From Microbulbifer sp. ALW1 (GTDB taxonomy: Bacteria; Pseudomonadota; Gammaproteobacteria; Pseudomonadales; Cellvibrionaceae): DNA of 64,000 nt. Shown here one piece after another: positions 1 through 8,401 of this stretch; within the stretch, counting starts at the first letter, position 1, and every line of letters starts with the position of its first letter. The stretch covers positions 1,210,501-1,274,500 of the forward strand of contig NZ_CP047569.1 in NCBI RefSeq assembly GCF_009903625.1, read 5' to 3'. The notes under the pieces are model-generated. The model saw only the letters and a program-made list of their open reading frames with translations. It ran no database searches and had not been told where the DNA came from. Both the position numbers and the translations under genes were made by a program.

Positions 1-360
1 CAGCTGCTGTTTCAGCTTCTGCGGCATTACCCGTTCCAGCTTCGCCTGGGCACTGGCAACGGCGGTGGAGACATCGCCCACACTGAGGCTGCGGGCCGCG
101 AGCAGGCCGAGGGAAATGGCCAGGGTCTCGTCATTGGTAAACATCATCGGCGGCAGCTTGTAGCCGGACACCAGCCGATAGCCGCCGTAGCGCCCGCGCT
201 CTGCGGTTAGCGGAATCCCGATTTCCTCAAGGGTCGCGATATAACGGCGCAGAGTGCGGCCGTCCACGCCCAGCATTTGCGCCAGCTCGCCGCCACTCGC
301 GTTGCCGTGACTTTGCAGCAGCTCCAGCAGTGCCAGTACCCGTGTCGTTGGATTCGACAT
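1..360 (-). CDS. YafY/DeoR-type HTH transcriptional regulator, 3' part outside window
   Basis: The minus-strand frame opens at an ATG whose complement lies at 358-360 and runs off the left edge, so only about 120 N-terminal residues are visible. They begin MSNPTTRVLALLELLQSHG and form an HTH_11-type winged helix (GGELAQMLGVDGRTLRRYI). This is the usual start of YafY-like regulators, which carry a WYL domain further on; that part lies outside the window. The gene is divergent from the GST at 479, about 118 bp away, so it may control that gene. The regulator class is fairly secure; its ligand and target are not known. Confidence 0.8.
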   Translation of the reverse strand, partial: MSNPTTRVLALLELLQSHGNASGGELAQMLGVDGRTLRRYIATLEEIGIPLTAERGRYGGYRLVSGYKLPPMMFTNDETLAISLGLLAARSLSVGDVSTAVASAQAKLERVMPQKLKQQL

Positions 361-478
361 GAATTGCATCCTGCGTTTTTTATTAGGGCGGAATATAGCC
401 TATTTGAAGACTAGAGTATCCGCATTCCGGTCACACACCGTGGCGGATAATGAGAAGTCAAAGCAACGGAGAGCTGCT

Positions 479-1099
479 ATGCAAGATGAAGTGATTTTCT
501 ACACCAACCCGCAATCCCGCGGTCGTATCGTGCGCTGGATGCTGGAAGAGGTGGGCGCGCCTTACCGCACGGAGATTCTCGAATACGGCGGCAGCATGAA
601 AGCGCCCGCCTACCTGAAGATCAATCCCATGGGCAAAGTGCCGGCCATCGTTCACCGCGATCAGGTGGTGACCGAAGGCGCCGCCATCTGCGCCTACCTG
701 GCCGAGGCCTTCCCGCAAGCGGGGCTGGCGCCAACCGCGGAAGAGCGCGCCAGTTACTACCGCTGGTTGTTCTTTGCTGCTGGGCCCCTGGAAGCGGCCA
801 TTATCGACACCAAAACCCTAGGAGTTGAGCCGGATGCAGAGAAGCAGATGATGGTGGGCTACGGCAGCTACGCGGCGGTGCTCGACAACCTGTCCAACTG
901 GTTTATGGGTCACAACTATGTGGCGGGCGACCGCTTTACCGCTGCCGACGTTTATGTGGGATCGCAGATCAACTGGGGCCTGCAGTTCGGCACCATTGAA
1001 AAGCGCGTGGAATTCATCGACTACGCCAAGCGCGTTACCGACCGCGAAGCCTACCAGCGCGGCAATGCAAAAGATGACGCTCTGATGGAGAAGGCCTGA
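479..1099 (+). CDS. Glutathione S-transferase family protein
   Basis: A protein of 206 residues with a thioredoxin-fold N-terminus (FYTNPQSRGRIVRWMLEEVG), the NPMGKVPAIV segment with the cis-proline typical of GSTs, and a helical C-terminal domain. It is predicted to be a cytosolic glutathione-dependent enzyme; the substrate cannot be read from sequence. The open frame extends to 359, but the ATG at 479 follows a GGAG-like site and starts exactly at the GST fold, so the 40 upstream residues are discarded. It is divergent from the YafY-type regulator. A GC-rich hairpin follows the gene. Confidence 0.88.
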   Translation: MQDEVIFYTNPQSRGRIVRWMLEEVGAPYRTEILEYGGSMKAPAYLKINPMGKVPAIVHRDQVVTEGAAICAYLAEAFPQAGLAPTAEERASYYRWLFFAAGPLEAAIIDTKTLGVEPDAEKQMMVGYGSYAAVLDNLSNWFMGHNYVAGDRFTAADVYVGSQINWGLQFGTIEKRVEFIDYAKRVTDREAYQRGNAKDDALMEKA

Positions 1100-1180
1100 T
1101 CCATAAACCGATCAGGGCAGCTGTCACTGCCGTTCCGTGAATTATGAAGCGGATATCGACCTGAGTGCCGGTAACTGTCA

Positions 1181-1202
1181 CGGCGGCCATTCGTGGCCGC
1201 CG
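1181..1202 (+). terminator. GC-rich hairpin after the GST gene
   Basis: CGGCGGCCA and TGGCCGCCG form a perfect 9-bp stem around a TTCG loop, between the convergent GST and helicase genes. No T-run follows, so it is a weak intrinsic terminator at best. It may equally protect a transcript 3' end. Confidence 0.4.
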
Positions 1203-1233
1203 CGTCTGTCTGACGCTTAGTATTTGCAGCTGC

Positions 1234-2526
1234 TCACTTTTTGATAGAACCCCAGGGGGTTTTACGGGCAGGGCTGCCGGACGGACTGCCTGTCGCGGGG
1301 GCGGCCGATTTTTCTGGGCGGCCTCCTTTTTTGACGGTCTTTTTCGCCGTCCCTCTCTTCGCTGAAAAATTCAGGTTCGACGCTGGCAGATCCTTTACCA
1401 CAGGGAACTCGTCGATCGTCACCCGTTCAATGATCTTCCCAAGCCGGCGCTCCACCGCGCACAGGCGTTTGAAATCGTCCTTGGATACCAGGGATACCGC
1501 TTCCCCTGAAGAGCCGGCGCGTCCGGTGCGGCCGATACGGTGGATATACTCGTCGACATCGTCGGGCAAATCGTAATTGACCACGCGCTCAAGCTCGTCG
1601 ATATCAATGCCGCGGGCGGCAACGCCGGTGGCAATCAGGATGTTGATCTCGCCGGATTTGAAATCGGCGAGTATCTTCGAGCGCGATGCCTGACTCTTGC
1701 CACCATGGATGGCCTCCGCCTTTATGCCACGCTTTTCCAGCTGGCTCACCAGCTTTGCCGCACCATGCTGAGTACGGATAAAGATCAATGCCTGTGTCCA
1801 GTTGCGCTCCGTCACCAGATGACTGAGTAGCGCGGATTTATTGTGCTTGTCGACAGCAATCAACCACTGCGAAATCTTCGGAGCCGTTTTCTTATTGCCG
1901 GCAACGGAAACTTCAAAGGGGAATTCGACCACGATATCGGCGAGCGACCTTACCTGACGTGACATGGTCGCGGAAAACAGCAGGCTCTGGCGTCGTGTCG
2001 GCAGGCGCGCAATAATTTTTTCGAGATCGTCGATAAACCCCATATCCAGCATGCGGTCGGCTTCATCCAACACCAACACTTCCAGCTCATCAAAATGGAG
2101 CGCGCGCTGGCGCGCCAGATCGAGCAAGCGTCCTGGCGTGGCGACCACAATATCGACGCCCTCAATCAACTGCTGTTTCTGCGGCTCCAGGTCGACACCA
2201 CCCACCATCGCCATGGAAGTCACCGCCAGATGCTTGCCGTACTGCCGGACATTGTCTTCCACCTGCATCGCCAGCTCGCGGGTGGGCACCAGAATGAGCG
2301 CGCGAAAGCGCTTCGCCCGCCGCTCGCGTTTACCACTGAGCAAATCCAGAATCGGCAGCACAAAGGCCGCGGTTTTACCGGTGCCTGTTTGTGCAGTCGC
2401 GATCACGTCCCGGCCTTCCAGGATGGCGGGAATCGCTTTGCGCTGGATCTCGGTGGGGGTTGAATACCCTTTTTCTTCAAGGGCTTGCAGGATCGGGGCG
2501 CTCAAACCCAGGGGGCGGAATGTCAT
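1234..2526 (-). CDS. rhlE: DEAD-box ATP-dependent RNA helicase, RhlE type
   Basis: A cytosolic RNA-unwinding ATPase of 430 residues. The helicase motifs are intact: Q-motif region TPTEIQ (23-28), motif I AQTGTGKT (45-52), PTRELA (81-86), ATPGR (129-133), DEAD (154-157), SAT (185-187) and HRIGRTGRAG in the second RecA lobe. The opening MTFRPLGLSAPILQALEEKG is characteristic of the RhlE subgroup. A short basic C-terminal tail rich in K, S, G and P follows the core, as is common in RhlE. Family members act in ribosome assembly and mRNA decay, especially in the cold. It is convergent with the GST. Confidence 0.92.
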   Translation of the reverse strand: MTFRPLGLSAPILQALEEKGYSTPTEIQRKAIPAILEGRDVIATAQTGTGKTAAFVLPILDLLSGKRERRAKRFRALILVPTRELAMQVEDNVRQYGKHLAVTSMAMVGGVDLEPQKQQLIEGVDIVVATPGRLLDLARQRALHFDELEVLVLDEADRMLDMGFIDDLEKIIARLPTRRQSLLFSATMSRQVRSLADIVVEFPFEVSVAGNKKTAPKISQWLIAVDKHNKSALLSHLVTERNWTQALIFIRTQHGAAKLVSQLEKRGIKAEAIHGGKSQASRSKILADFKSGEINILIATGVAARGIDIDELERVVNYDLPDDVDEYIHRIGRTGRAGSSGEAVSLVSKDDFKRLCAVERRLGKIIERVTIDEFPVVKDLPASNLNFSAKRGTAKKTVKKGGRPEKSAAPATGSPSGSPARKTPWGSIKK

Positions 2527-2685
2527 CTGGAGTCTCTAAAGGGGCGGTAGCAAGGGGCGTTGGTCGGTAAATGACCAGCGGCTGGTTTCAGCACGGCATG
2601 GTAACAGTAAAGTACAGCGTAGGCGCTGGTTAGCTATTCGGCGTTATGAGCGGTCGCTCCTTGACCACTGCGGGGCAAATTCCAT

Positions 2686-2985
2686 TCAGGTAATAGCCCA
2701 GGCGACGAGTGATAGTGCCAGCCCTGCCAGCAGGCAAAGCAGGCCCTTGATCATCAGTGATTTGGGGTAGGCGGCTTCCTTGTGAATCAGGGAGTAAGGA
2801 AGTCCTGTTATCGGGCCGAGAACAAGCGACAACAGCCCCCAGCCCCAGCGGTTATTGCCCAATGCCGTCAGCGCAGCCATCAGGCCACCGAACCAAAAAA
2901 GCGTAATGCCTATTACAAGAATGATGAATATCGGTATGGTCAGCCATTGGTTGGCCAGAAATACCTTGAGGATTTCATGTTCCAT
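2686..2985 (-). CDS. Small multi-pass membrane protein
   Basis: A protein of 99 residues beginning MEHEILKVFLANQWLTIPIF, with about three hydrophobic segments (roughly 15-35, 45-62 and 78-98) and almost no soluble part. The frame is open up to 3138, but those 51 extra residues are arginine- and proline-rich and unlike the membrane body. The ATG at 2985 has a CCGGAAAAC stretch upstream and is preferred. I do not recognise the family. It is probably an inner-membrane protein. Confidence 0.6.
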   Translation of the reverse strand: MEHEILKVFLANQWLTIPIFIILVIGITLFWFGGLMAALTALGNNRWGWGLLSLVLGPITGLPYSLIHKEAAYPKSLMIKGLLCLLAGLALSLVAWAIT

Positions 2986-3162
2986 AAGTTTTCCGGGTGA
3001 ATATTTCGGCGCGATTGTAACAGGGTCGGGTGGATTATTGATTAGCCAGAATCGTGTGAAGATTTGAGGCCAGGCCCCCCTGGAAAAGCGCCACCCGTAA
3101 ACATGGGGGCAGCCCTTGCGGCCGCCCTCGTACGCCAATATTTTTCTCAGCTATCCATCGGA

Positions 3163-3567
3163 CTACTGTATTGCAGCGGTGTCCATCCACATAATTTCCC
3201 AGATATGCCCATCCAGATCCCGGAAAGCGCGGCCATACATAAAACCGTGGTCCTCGGGCTCGCGATAGCTGCTGCCGCCCGCCGCAACCGCCTTATCTAG
3301 CAGTGCATCTACCTCGGCACGGTTCTCCGCCGACAGGCACACCAGTACCTCGGTGCTCTTTTCGGTATCGCAGATCTCAAGGCCGGGGGTGAAACCCAGA
3401 AACTTCTCCCGGGTGAGCAACATCACAAAGTTGCTCTCACCGACGATCATGCAGGTTGCGGTCTCGTCAGTGAACTGGGGGTTGAACTCGAAGCCAAGCT
3501 GGGAAAAAAACTCGATGGATTTCCCCAGATCGGTGACTGGCAGGTTTACGAACATCATTCTGGACAT
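3163..3567 (-). CDS. VOC superfamily (glyoxalase/bleomycin resistance-like) protein
   Basis: A 134-residue, single-domain vicinal-oxygen-chelate protein. The start MSRMMFVNLPVTDLGKSIEF and the later GFMYGRAFRDLDGHIWEIMW are the two beta-alpha-beta-beta-beta units typical of the fold. The closing DLDGHIWE contains the usual C-terminal metal-ligand glutamate. Members include lyases, dioxygenases and binding proteins, so the substrate is open. A GAGGAA site precedes the ATG. A second, unrelated VOC gene lies at 5642-6022. Confidence 0.82.
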   Translation of the reverse strand: MSRMMFVNLPVTDLGKSIEFFSQLGFEFNPQFTDETATCMIVGESNFVMLLTREKFLGFTPGLEICDTEKSTEVLVCLSAENRAEVDALLDKAVAAGGSSYREPEDHGFMYGRAFRDLDGHIWEIMWMDTAAIQ

Positions 3568-3686
3568 GGTAATTCCTCTATTTCGACCAACGATAGATGG
3601 TGTTGGTATCTAATAGTCGAATCAGAAACGCCGAAATCGACAGCCAGCGAAATTTTTGACGGAAAACTCATCGAGAAGAGATATTG

Positions 3687-4424
3687 CTACTCTCGTCTAA
3701 TCCAACTGAGAAAGGCTGGAAGGCCGTTTTCATTCAATAAGCTTTCTCCCTGGCCAATCTGATCCAACTTGCGGACTTGCACCGCATTTTGTGCGGATTT
3801 GAAGTAATAGCCATCGTAAGTACAGAAAGACCCGCTCTGGTTATAAAGCGGATGTTCGCGCTCCGCGGCGATAAAGGTGATTCCATCACGTGTGAGAGAG
3901 CAGTTGGATGCGGGAAGTGCGCCAGTCCATTTTCCGGGCTTCATACCGCGACCATAGTAGTATGCCAGTCCCGCAATGGGCGCTGGCTCGTCAAAACTGA
4001 AAATAAAGGTCTGCTTCACGTGATTGAACAGAAGCTGTGATCCGCCGGATAGCAGGAGAGCGGAGTAGTCGCCGTAATGCACTATATGCTCAATAGAATT
4101 GCGGTCTAGCAGGGGGAAGTGCTTTTTGAGTGAAGCGGAAAATTTATCCTGTGTATAGAACCTGGCCATATCCGGCGCCATGGTCACCATTGTTTTCAAT
4201 GGTTCATTTCTATCCAGTGCAAACCCCAATTGGTCTACCGCTTTCCCTACAATCTCCTCGCGCTTTGGGTCAGCTGTGTTTGGGTAGCATAGAAAACTTG
4301 TTTTATCCGATATGCCCTCAAAGCATAAGTGTTCCTGTGTGGCCGTAGCGCTAGAAGAACTAAATGGGGCTAGTAGCATCAGGAGAAATGTTATTAAACC
4401 CGCAATTCCTTTTGCTCTGATCAT
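3687..4424 (-). CDS. Hypothetical exported protein
   Basis: A 245-residue protein with a clear Sec signal peptide (hydrophobic core LITFLLMLLAPF, then SSSSATA) and several cysteines in the mature part that could form disulphides in the periplasm. I recognise no domain. An AAGGACTCAGG site precedes the ATG. It lies in a run of small minus-strand genes with 50-70 bp gaps, possibly one loose transcription unit with 4480-4944 and 5017-5490. No function is proposed. Confidence 0.6.
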   Translation of the reverse strand: MIRAKGIAGLITFLLMLLAPFSSSSATATQEHLCFEGISDKTSFLCYPNTADPKREEIVGKAVDQLGFALDRNEPLKTMVTMAPDMARFYTQDKFSASLKKHFPLLDRNSIEHIVHYGDYSALLLSGGSQLLFNHVKQTFIFSFDEPAPIAGLAYYYGRGMKPGKWTGALPASNCSLTRDGITFIAAEREHPLYNQSGSFCTYDGYYFKSAQNAVQVRKLDQIGQGESLLNENGLPAFLSWIRRE

Positions 4425-4479
4425 TACCTGAGTCCTTGATTTTTATTGTCGTGTCGAGTGTTTAGCCGGGGCTGATAAT

Positions 4480-4944
4480 TCAATAAGAAAGGTCGAAATG
4501 TTTCTTTAAATGGGATCTGACACGCCTGAAATCCTTGCCGACACTGGAGGAAAATATGATTACTCCTCGCTCCGAATTTGGTTCGGTTAGGTAGATGTCA
4601 TGGGAACCGGTTTGGCCGTGTTGTTGGAAACTCGGAGATGAAGCTGCCCCACCTCCAACTCTCAGCCGCATTCCGCTGTAAGGAATGCTCTTGTTCCAGG
4701 TGAGGTAAAACCTTTTTCGTAAAATTATGGATTTACTATTCTTGTCTACAAAAATCCATGTTCTGTAGAAAGCAAAGCCCCAGAGAAAAATACATAGAAG
4801 TGAGCAAATGGCGATAAGTGTGTAGCTTCCCATTTTGTAGCCAACAAAACCAAACCCAATGATTGCAAAGAAAGACAGTAAAAACAGGGCTAATTTAGAT
4901 TTCATTGGGACCGAGAATGCGTCAATCCACTCGTTCTCGCTCAT
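4480..4944 (-). CDS. Hypothetical two-TM membrane protein
   Basis: A protein of 154 residues with two adjacent membrane helices (about 17-34 and 38-60). A soluble, beta-rich tail follows (FVDKNSKSIILRKRFYLTW and onwards). This layout resembles small PH-like (bPH) membrane proteins, but no motif proves it. A GAAGGAAAA ribosome-binding site precedes the ATG. The function is unknown. Confidence 0.55.
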   Translation of the reverse strand: MSENEWIDAFSVPMKSKLALFLLSFFAIIGFGFVGYKMGSYTLIAICSLLCIFLWGFAFYRTWIFVDKNSKSIILRKRFYLTWNKSIPYSGMRLRVGGGAASSPSFQQHGQTGSHDIYLTEPNSERGVIIFSSSVGKDFRRVRSHLKKHFDLSY

Positions 4945-5016
4945 GTATTTTCCTTCACTTCGTCTTCGCTCTAAATTATGCCTGGAAAGGGTGGTCGCAA
5001 CGACTTCTAGAAATTT

Positions 5017-5490
5017 TTAGTTGGTCTCAGATGTTGCGGTTGGTTTGACGACTTCTACTACTGTATTGGCCAGTTTGTCATGCCATCCCTGCTTTTTTTC
5101 ATCCCATGCAACCCACAGCAACCCCAATCCGAGCGGGATGGTGGAAATGAAATAGCCGATATAGCGAACGACGTACTGTTGGAGGGACGGCTTGCCACCA
5201 GTTTTGGCATCGACAATTCTGGCCGCAATGGCCATTTTTCCAGGGGTGGCCTGTTTGTATGCCCAGAAGGCAACTATGGCAATGAATGGAAATATCCAGT
5301 TAATGACGACGTCCGCAGTGCCCAGGAACAGCTGCTCGCTTTCGAGATATGTCCAGCCATAAATCAGAATCAACGGCGGCAGGGTGATAACCATCAGTAT
5401 CAGGGTGTCGATGATCGAGGCTCCAACACGTGGCCAGAATCCGGCGTAATTGAGTGTGTTTTCTGAGTGCGGTTGGCCCGTGCTAGTCAT
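5017..5490 (-). CDS. RDD family membrane protein
   Basis: A 157-residue inner-membrane protein of the RDD family. The diagnostic N-terminal segment is YAGFWPRVGASIIDTLIL, in which RVGASIID occupies the position of the family's R-x3-D-D signature. It is followed by about three membrane helices and the conserved TPGKMAIAARIVDAKTGGKPS and KKQGWHDKLANTVVV-like segments. RDD proteins are poorly characterised; some act in ion exchange. AAGGACGAAGA precedes the ATG. Confidence 0.85.
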   Translation of the reverse strand: MTSTGQPHSENTLNYAGFWPRVGASIIDTLILMVITLPPLILIYGWTYLESEQLFLGTADVVINWIFPFIAIVAFWAYKQATPGKMAIAARIVDAKTGGKPSLQQYVVRYIGYFISTIPLGLGLLWVAWDEKKQGWHDKLANTVVEVVKPTATSETN

Positions 5491-5641
5491 TCTTCGTCCT
5501 TGTTCGTTTGGTGACTTACTTCCTAGTGGGAATTACATCACATATATTTGGCATGTTTTATATCCCGGAATAATGTTCGCTGACAAGTCACCAGCCTTAA
5601 ACGAGGTAGTAATCAGCTGTTCGGTGACCTTGGGGCCGAAC

Positions 5642-6022
5642 TTATAGCTCTTGCTCCTTGTCATTGCGCGACGAAACTAAATGAATGATGTTCGACGGGC
5701 TAGAGATCCAAAACGCTTTAAACCCCTCAGGTAGTGGTTCAATTTCATCTCTACGATGGCAGCCCTGCTCTTTGAGATGCTCAGCGGCTCTACCAATATC
5801 ACTAGCGACGATCTCCAGCCATATTTCCGATTGACTCAAGCCGGGCACGGAGTCCAGCCAAAGCACTTTACCGCCAAACTCAAACTTGGGCGTGTCGTTC
5901 ACACCGTTTCCCGTAAGCTCTTTGAATCGCAAAATGTTTCGATAAAAATTGACGGTGCTTTCATGCTCATGTGCCGGGATCTTCATCGCAATGTTTTTTC
6001 CAGGCTCGAATTCCAGATCCAT
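5642..6022 (-). CDS. VOC superfamily protein
   Basis: A 126-residue glyoxalase/dioxygenase-fold protein. It contains STVNFYRNILRFKELTGNG, a hallmark VOC helix-strand start, and ends with GFKAFWISSPSNIIHLVSS, where the usual D-P-x-G-N loop is SPSNI. Metal-ligand positions are not obvious, so a binding role is as likely as catalysis. AAGGA precedes the ATG. Gaps on both sides exceed 150 bp, so it is probably transcribed alone. Confidence 0.75.
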   Translation of the reverse strand: MDLEFEPGKNIAMKIPAHEHESTVNFYRNILRFKELTGNGVNDTPKFEFGGKVLWLDSVPGLSQSEIWLEIVASDIGRAAEHLKEQGCHRRDEIEPLPEGFKAFWISSPSNIIHLVSSRNDKEQEL

Positions 6023-6213
6023 GATTCAATCCTTAGTCCGTGTATTTAACGTCGCGTAAAAATTGAAAGTGAGCTTACCGGAATTTTACAGGTGTCGCTT
6101 CCTGCTTGGTTTCATAGGCTCTCAGCGAAACGCTAAGCAGAAACGGCAGTAAAAGTTGTACGGCGGTGCCACCTGTTTGCGGCAGCACCAGTTGAGCAAG
6201 GTCCCGCAGTGCT

Positions 6214-7263
6214 TCAGGGTGCCGCCAGCGAAGCCATATCAATCACAAAGCGATAGCGCACATCCGAGCGCTTGAGCCGCTCCAGCGCATCGTTCACTTG
6301 GTCAATCTTGATAACCTCGCACTCCGGCAGGATGTTTTTTTTGGCGCAGAAGTTGATCAGCTCCTGGGTTTCGGCAATACCGCCGATGGCGGAGCCGACA
6401 ATGCAGCGGCGGCCCATGACGACCGCTTCGCTGTTCAGCTCTTCAATCGGGCCAATCTGTCCGACCAGTACCAGACCGCCATTGATATCCAGCAATTGCA
6501 GATAGGGAGTGAGGTCGTGTTTGACCGGAATGGTGTCGATGATCAGGTCGAAGGTGGATTGGGCGGCTTCCATCGCGGCGTCATCGCTGGATACGAGTAA
6601 ACCGTCGGCACCGAGGTCCAGCGCATCGGCCTCCTTGTCTTCGGTGCGGCTCAGTACCGTGACATCGGCACCCAGGCCCACCGCCAGTTTTACCGCCATA
6701 TGCCCGAGTCCGCCGAGGCCGATCACGCCCACGTGGCTGCCGGGGCCGATGTTCCAGTGACGCAGGGGGGAATAGGTAGTGATGCCGGCACACAGCAGCG
6801 GCGCCGCGCGGGAAAGGTCGAGGCCATCGGGTATGTGCAGCACAAATTCTTCCCGGCATACCAGGTGCTTGGAATAACCGCCCTGGGTTGTCTCGCCGTT
6901 AATGCGGTCGCGGCCGGCGTAGGTGAGGGTCATACCCTCGCGACAGAACTGTTCCTCGCCGTGGTGGCACTGATCGCATTCCTGGCAGGAATCCACCATG
7001 CAGCCCACGGCCACGGTGTCGCCTTTTTTGAACTGGTTGACGTCTTCGCCCACATCGATCACGCGACCGACAATCTCGTGCCCGGGCACCATCGGGAAAA
7101 TGCCCCAACCCCAGTCGTCCTGCACCTGGTGGATATCGGTAAAGCAGATGCCGCAATACAGCACCTCCATGGCGACGTCGTTGGGGCGCAGGTCGCGGCG
7201 TTCGAATTCCCAGGGGGCGAGGGTGTCGCCGGCGGATTGGGCGGCGTAACCGATGGTTTTCAT
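6214..7263 (-). CDS. Zinc-dependent NAD(P)-linked alcohol dehydrogenase (YahK/Ahr-like)
   Basis: A medium-chain alcohol dehydrogenase of 349 residues that interconverts aldehydes and alcohols in the cytosol. Catalytic-zinc residues are seen in CGICFTD (C37-C40) and GHE (H62-E63). The structural-zinc cysteines are C93, C96, C99 and C107. The Rossmann loop reads GLGGLGH. The sequence fits the cinnamyl-alcohol-dehydrogenase-like group with YahK and Ahr. The open frame continues to 7545, but the ATG at 7263 has a GGAG site and starts the domain, so the proline- and arginine-rich extension is rejected. Confidence 0.9.
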   Translation of the reverse strand: MKTIGYAAQSAGDTLAPWEFERRDLRPNDVAMEVLYCGICFTDIHQVQDDWGWGIFPMVPGHEIVGRVIDVGEDVNQFKKGDTVAVGCMVDSCQECDQCHHGEEQFCREGMTLTYAGRDRINGETTQGGYSKHLVCREEFVLHIPDGLDLSRAAPLLCAGITTYSPLRHWNIGPGSHVGVIGLGGLGHMAVKLAVGLGADVTVLSRTEDKEADALDLGADGLLVSSDDAAMEAAQSTFDLIIDTIPVKHDLTPYLQLLDINGGLVLVGQIGPIEELNSEAVVMGRRCIVGSAIGGIAETQELINFCAKKNILPECEVIKIDQVNDALERLKRSDVRYRFVIDMASLAAP

Positions 7264-7411
7264 CGTAGGCTCCGGAGTAGTGGCAAAGTGGTTGTACACA
7301 GGCCTAGGGAGTGTAGGTAAGCCTGCGCACAACGGGGGCCAATACCGCGGAATTTGGTGCCTTGCCGGAGGTGGAGAGAGGGCGGTGGTGCGAGAGTGGG
7401 GCGGTTTGTGG

Positions 7412-8314
7412 CTAGTCGCCCTTGTTGTCCTTTTCGGAATCCTTTGAACCTGAGGACTTTTGGCTGCGCAACGCGTACTGCGCCTGCGCCAGCTCGTTAT
7501 AGCGTTCCAGTAGGCTGCGGTCGGAATCCTCCGCCGCCAGCGCAATCAGGTCGATCTTCAGTTTCCCGTGCTGGTCGAACTGACTGGCGAAGGTGCCCAT
7601 GTCCGGCATATCCAGTTGCCAGTTCGTCAGCTTGCCCAGCACGTAATTTCCAAACAGGAAGGCCTCGTATTCATTCAGCAGTGTGAGGAAGTCACTGAAC
7701 GAAAACCCCTTCAGGTTTTTCTGTGCCTTAAAGGCTGCGGCATAACCGCTGTTGACCGCATCCTGCATATCGCTGGCATCGCTAAACGCGTGCTGGAATT
7801 GGAAAGAGTGGCGGGTCTCATGGATCAGAAAGGCCAGCGACTCGTACTTGGGGCGCTCGGCCAGCATCTTCGGATTCAGATAAACGGTGCCGGTCGAAGG
7901 GTTCTGCGGGTCAAAATCGAAATACACCATGCGGCCGGGGAAACTGTGGTCGTCGATCAGTAGCTTGGGTGCCTTAACTCCCATCACTGCGACTTCCAGC
8001 GTAAACACCCGCTTCAGGTAGGGAATCTGCTGCTCCATGGTTAGGCTGGGCCAGCGGGCAATCGCCTCTGCCAGTTCCTTGTCCTCGCGAATGGCTGCCA
8101 CCAGAGCATCGCCCTGTTCCACGGTCTGCCGAAATGCCGGTTGCAGAAAACCGCGCGCCTGCGGCTGCAGTGCGAACGCGGTGGGCATTTGCTGCTGCAA
8201 TTGCGGATTGGCGAAGATCTTGGCGTCTGCCGCGACCGCTGGACTAAAAAGCGCAGCGGCAAGGGCGCAGGAAACAGTGATGATCGCGGTCAGGGCGAGG
8301 GCGGGAAAGCGCAT
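7412..8314 (-). CDS. Exported protein with HExxH motif, putative metallopeptidase
   Basis: A 300-residue protein with a signal peptide (cleavage near AVAADA, about residue 30). In its centre is FLIHETRHSFQFQ, giving an HExxH zinc-peptidase motif at 165-169 inside a likely helix. The third ligand is not evident. The C-terminal 30 residues are polar and K/S/D-rich. TTGGAG precedes the start. I do not recognise a named family. A periplasmic zinc hydrolase is a reasonable guess, but HExxH alone is weak proof. Confidence 0.6.
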   Translation of the reverse strand: MRFPALALTAIITVSCALAAALFSPAVAADAKIFANPQLQQQMPTAFALQPQARGFLQPAFRQTVEQGDALVAAIREDKELAEAIARWPSLTMEQQIPYLKRVFTLEVAVMGVKAPKLLIDDHSFPGRMVYFDFDPQNPSTGTVYLNPKMLAERPKYESLAFLIHETRHSFQFQHAFSDASDMQDAVNSGYAAAFKAQKNLKGFSFSDFLTLLNEYEAFLFGNYVLGKLTNWQLDMPDMGTFASQFDQHGKLKIDLIALAAEDSDRSLLERYNELAQAQYALRSQKSSGSKDSEKDNKGD

Positions 8315-8401
8315 CGTTACTCCAAATGGCTTCGAGGTGTAGCCGGGTATTATACGTATCTCGCCGGCGTGCGGGTGGCTCGCCGGTCTTGCGGAAAGTA
8401 T

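Noticed and set aside
431..457. Shared peptide SHTVAD in the discarded GST extension and in the protein at 32159
   Set aside because: The match is only about 15 bp (ACCGTGGCGGAT), the first copy is probably untranslated and nothing around it is similar. Likely chance.
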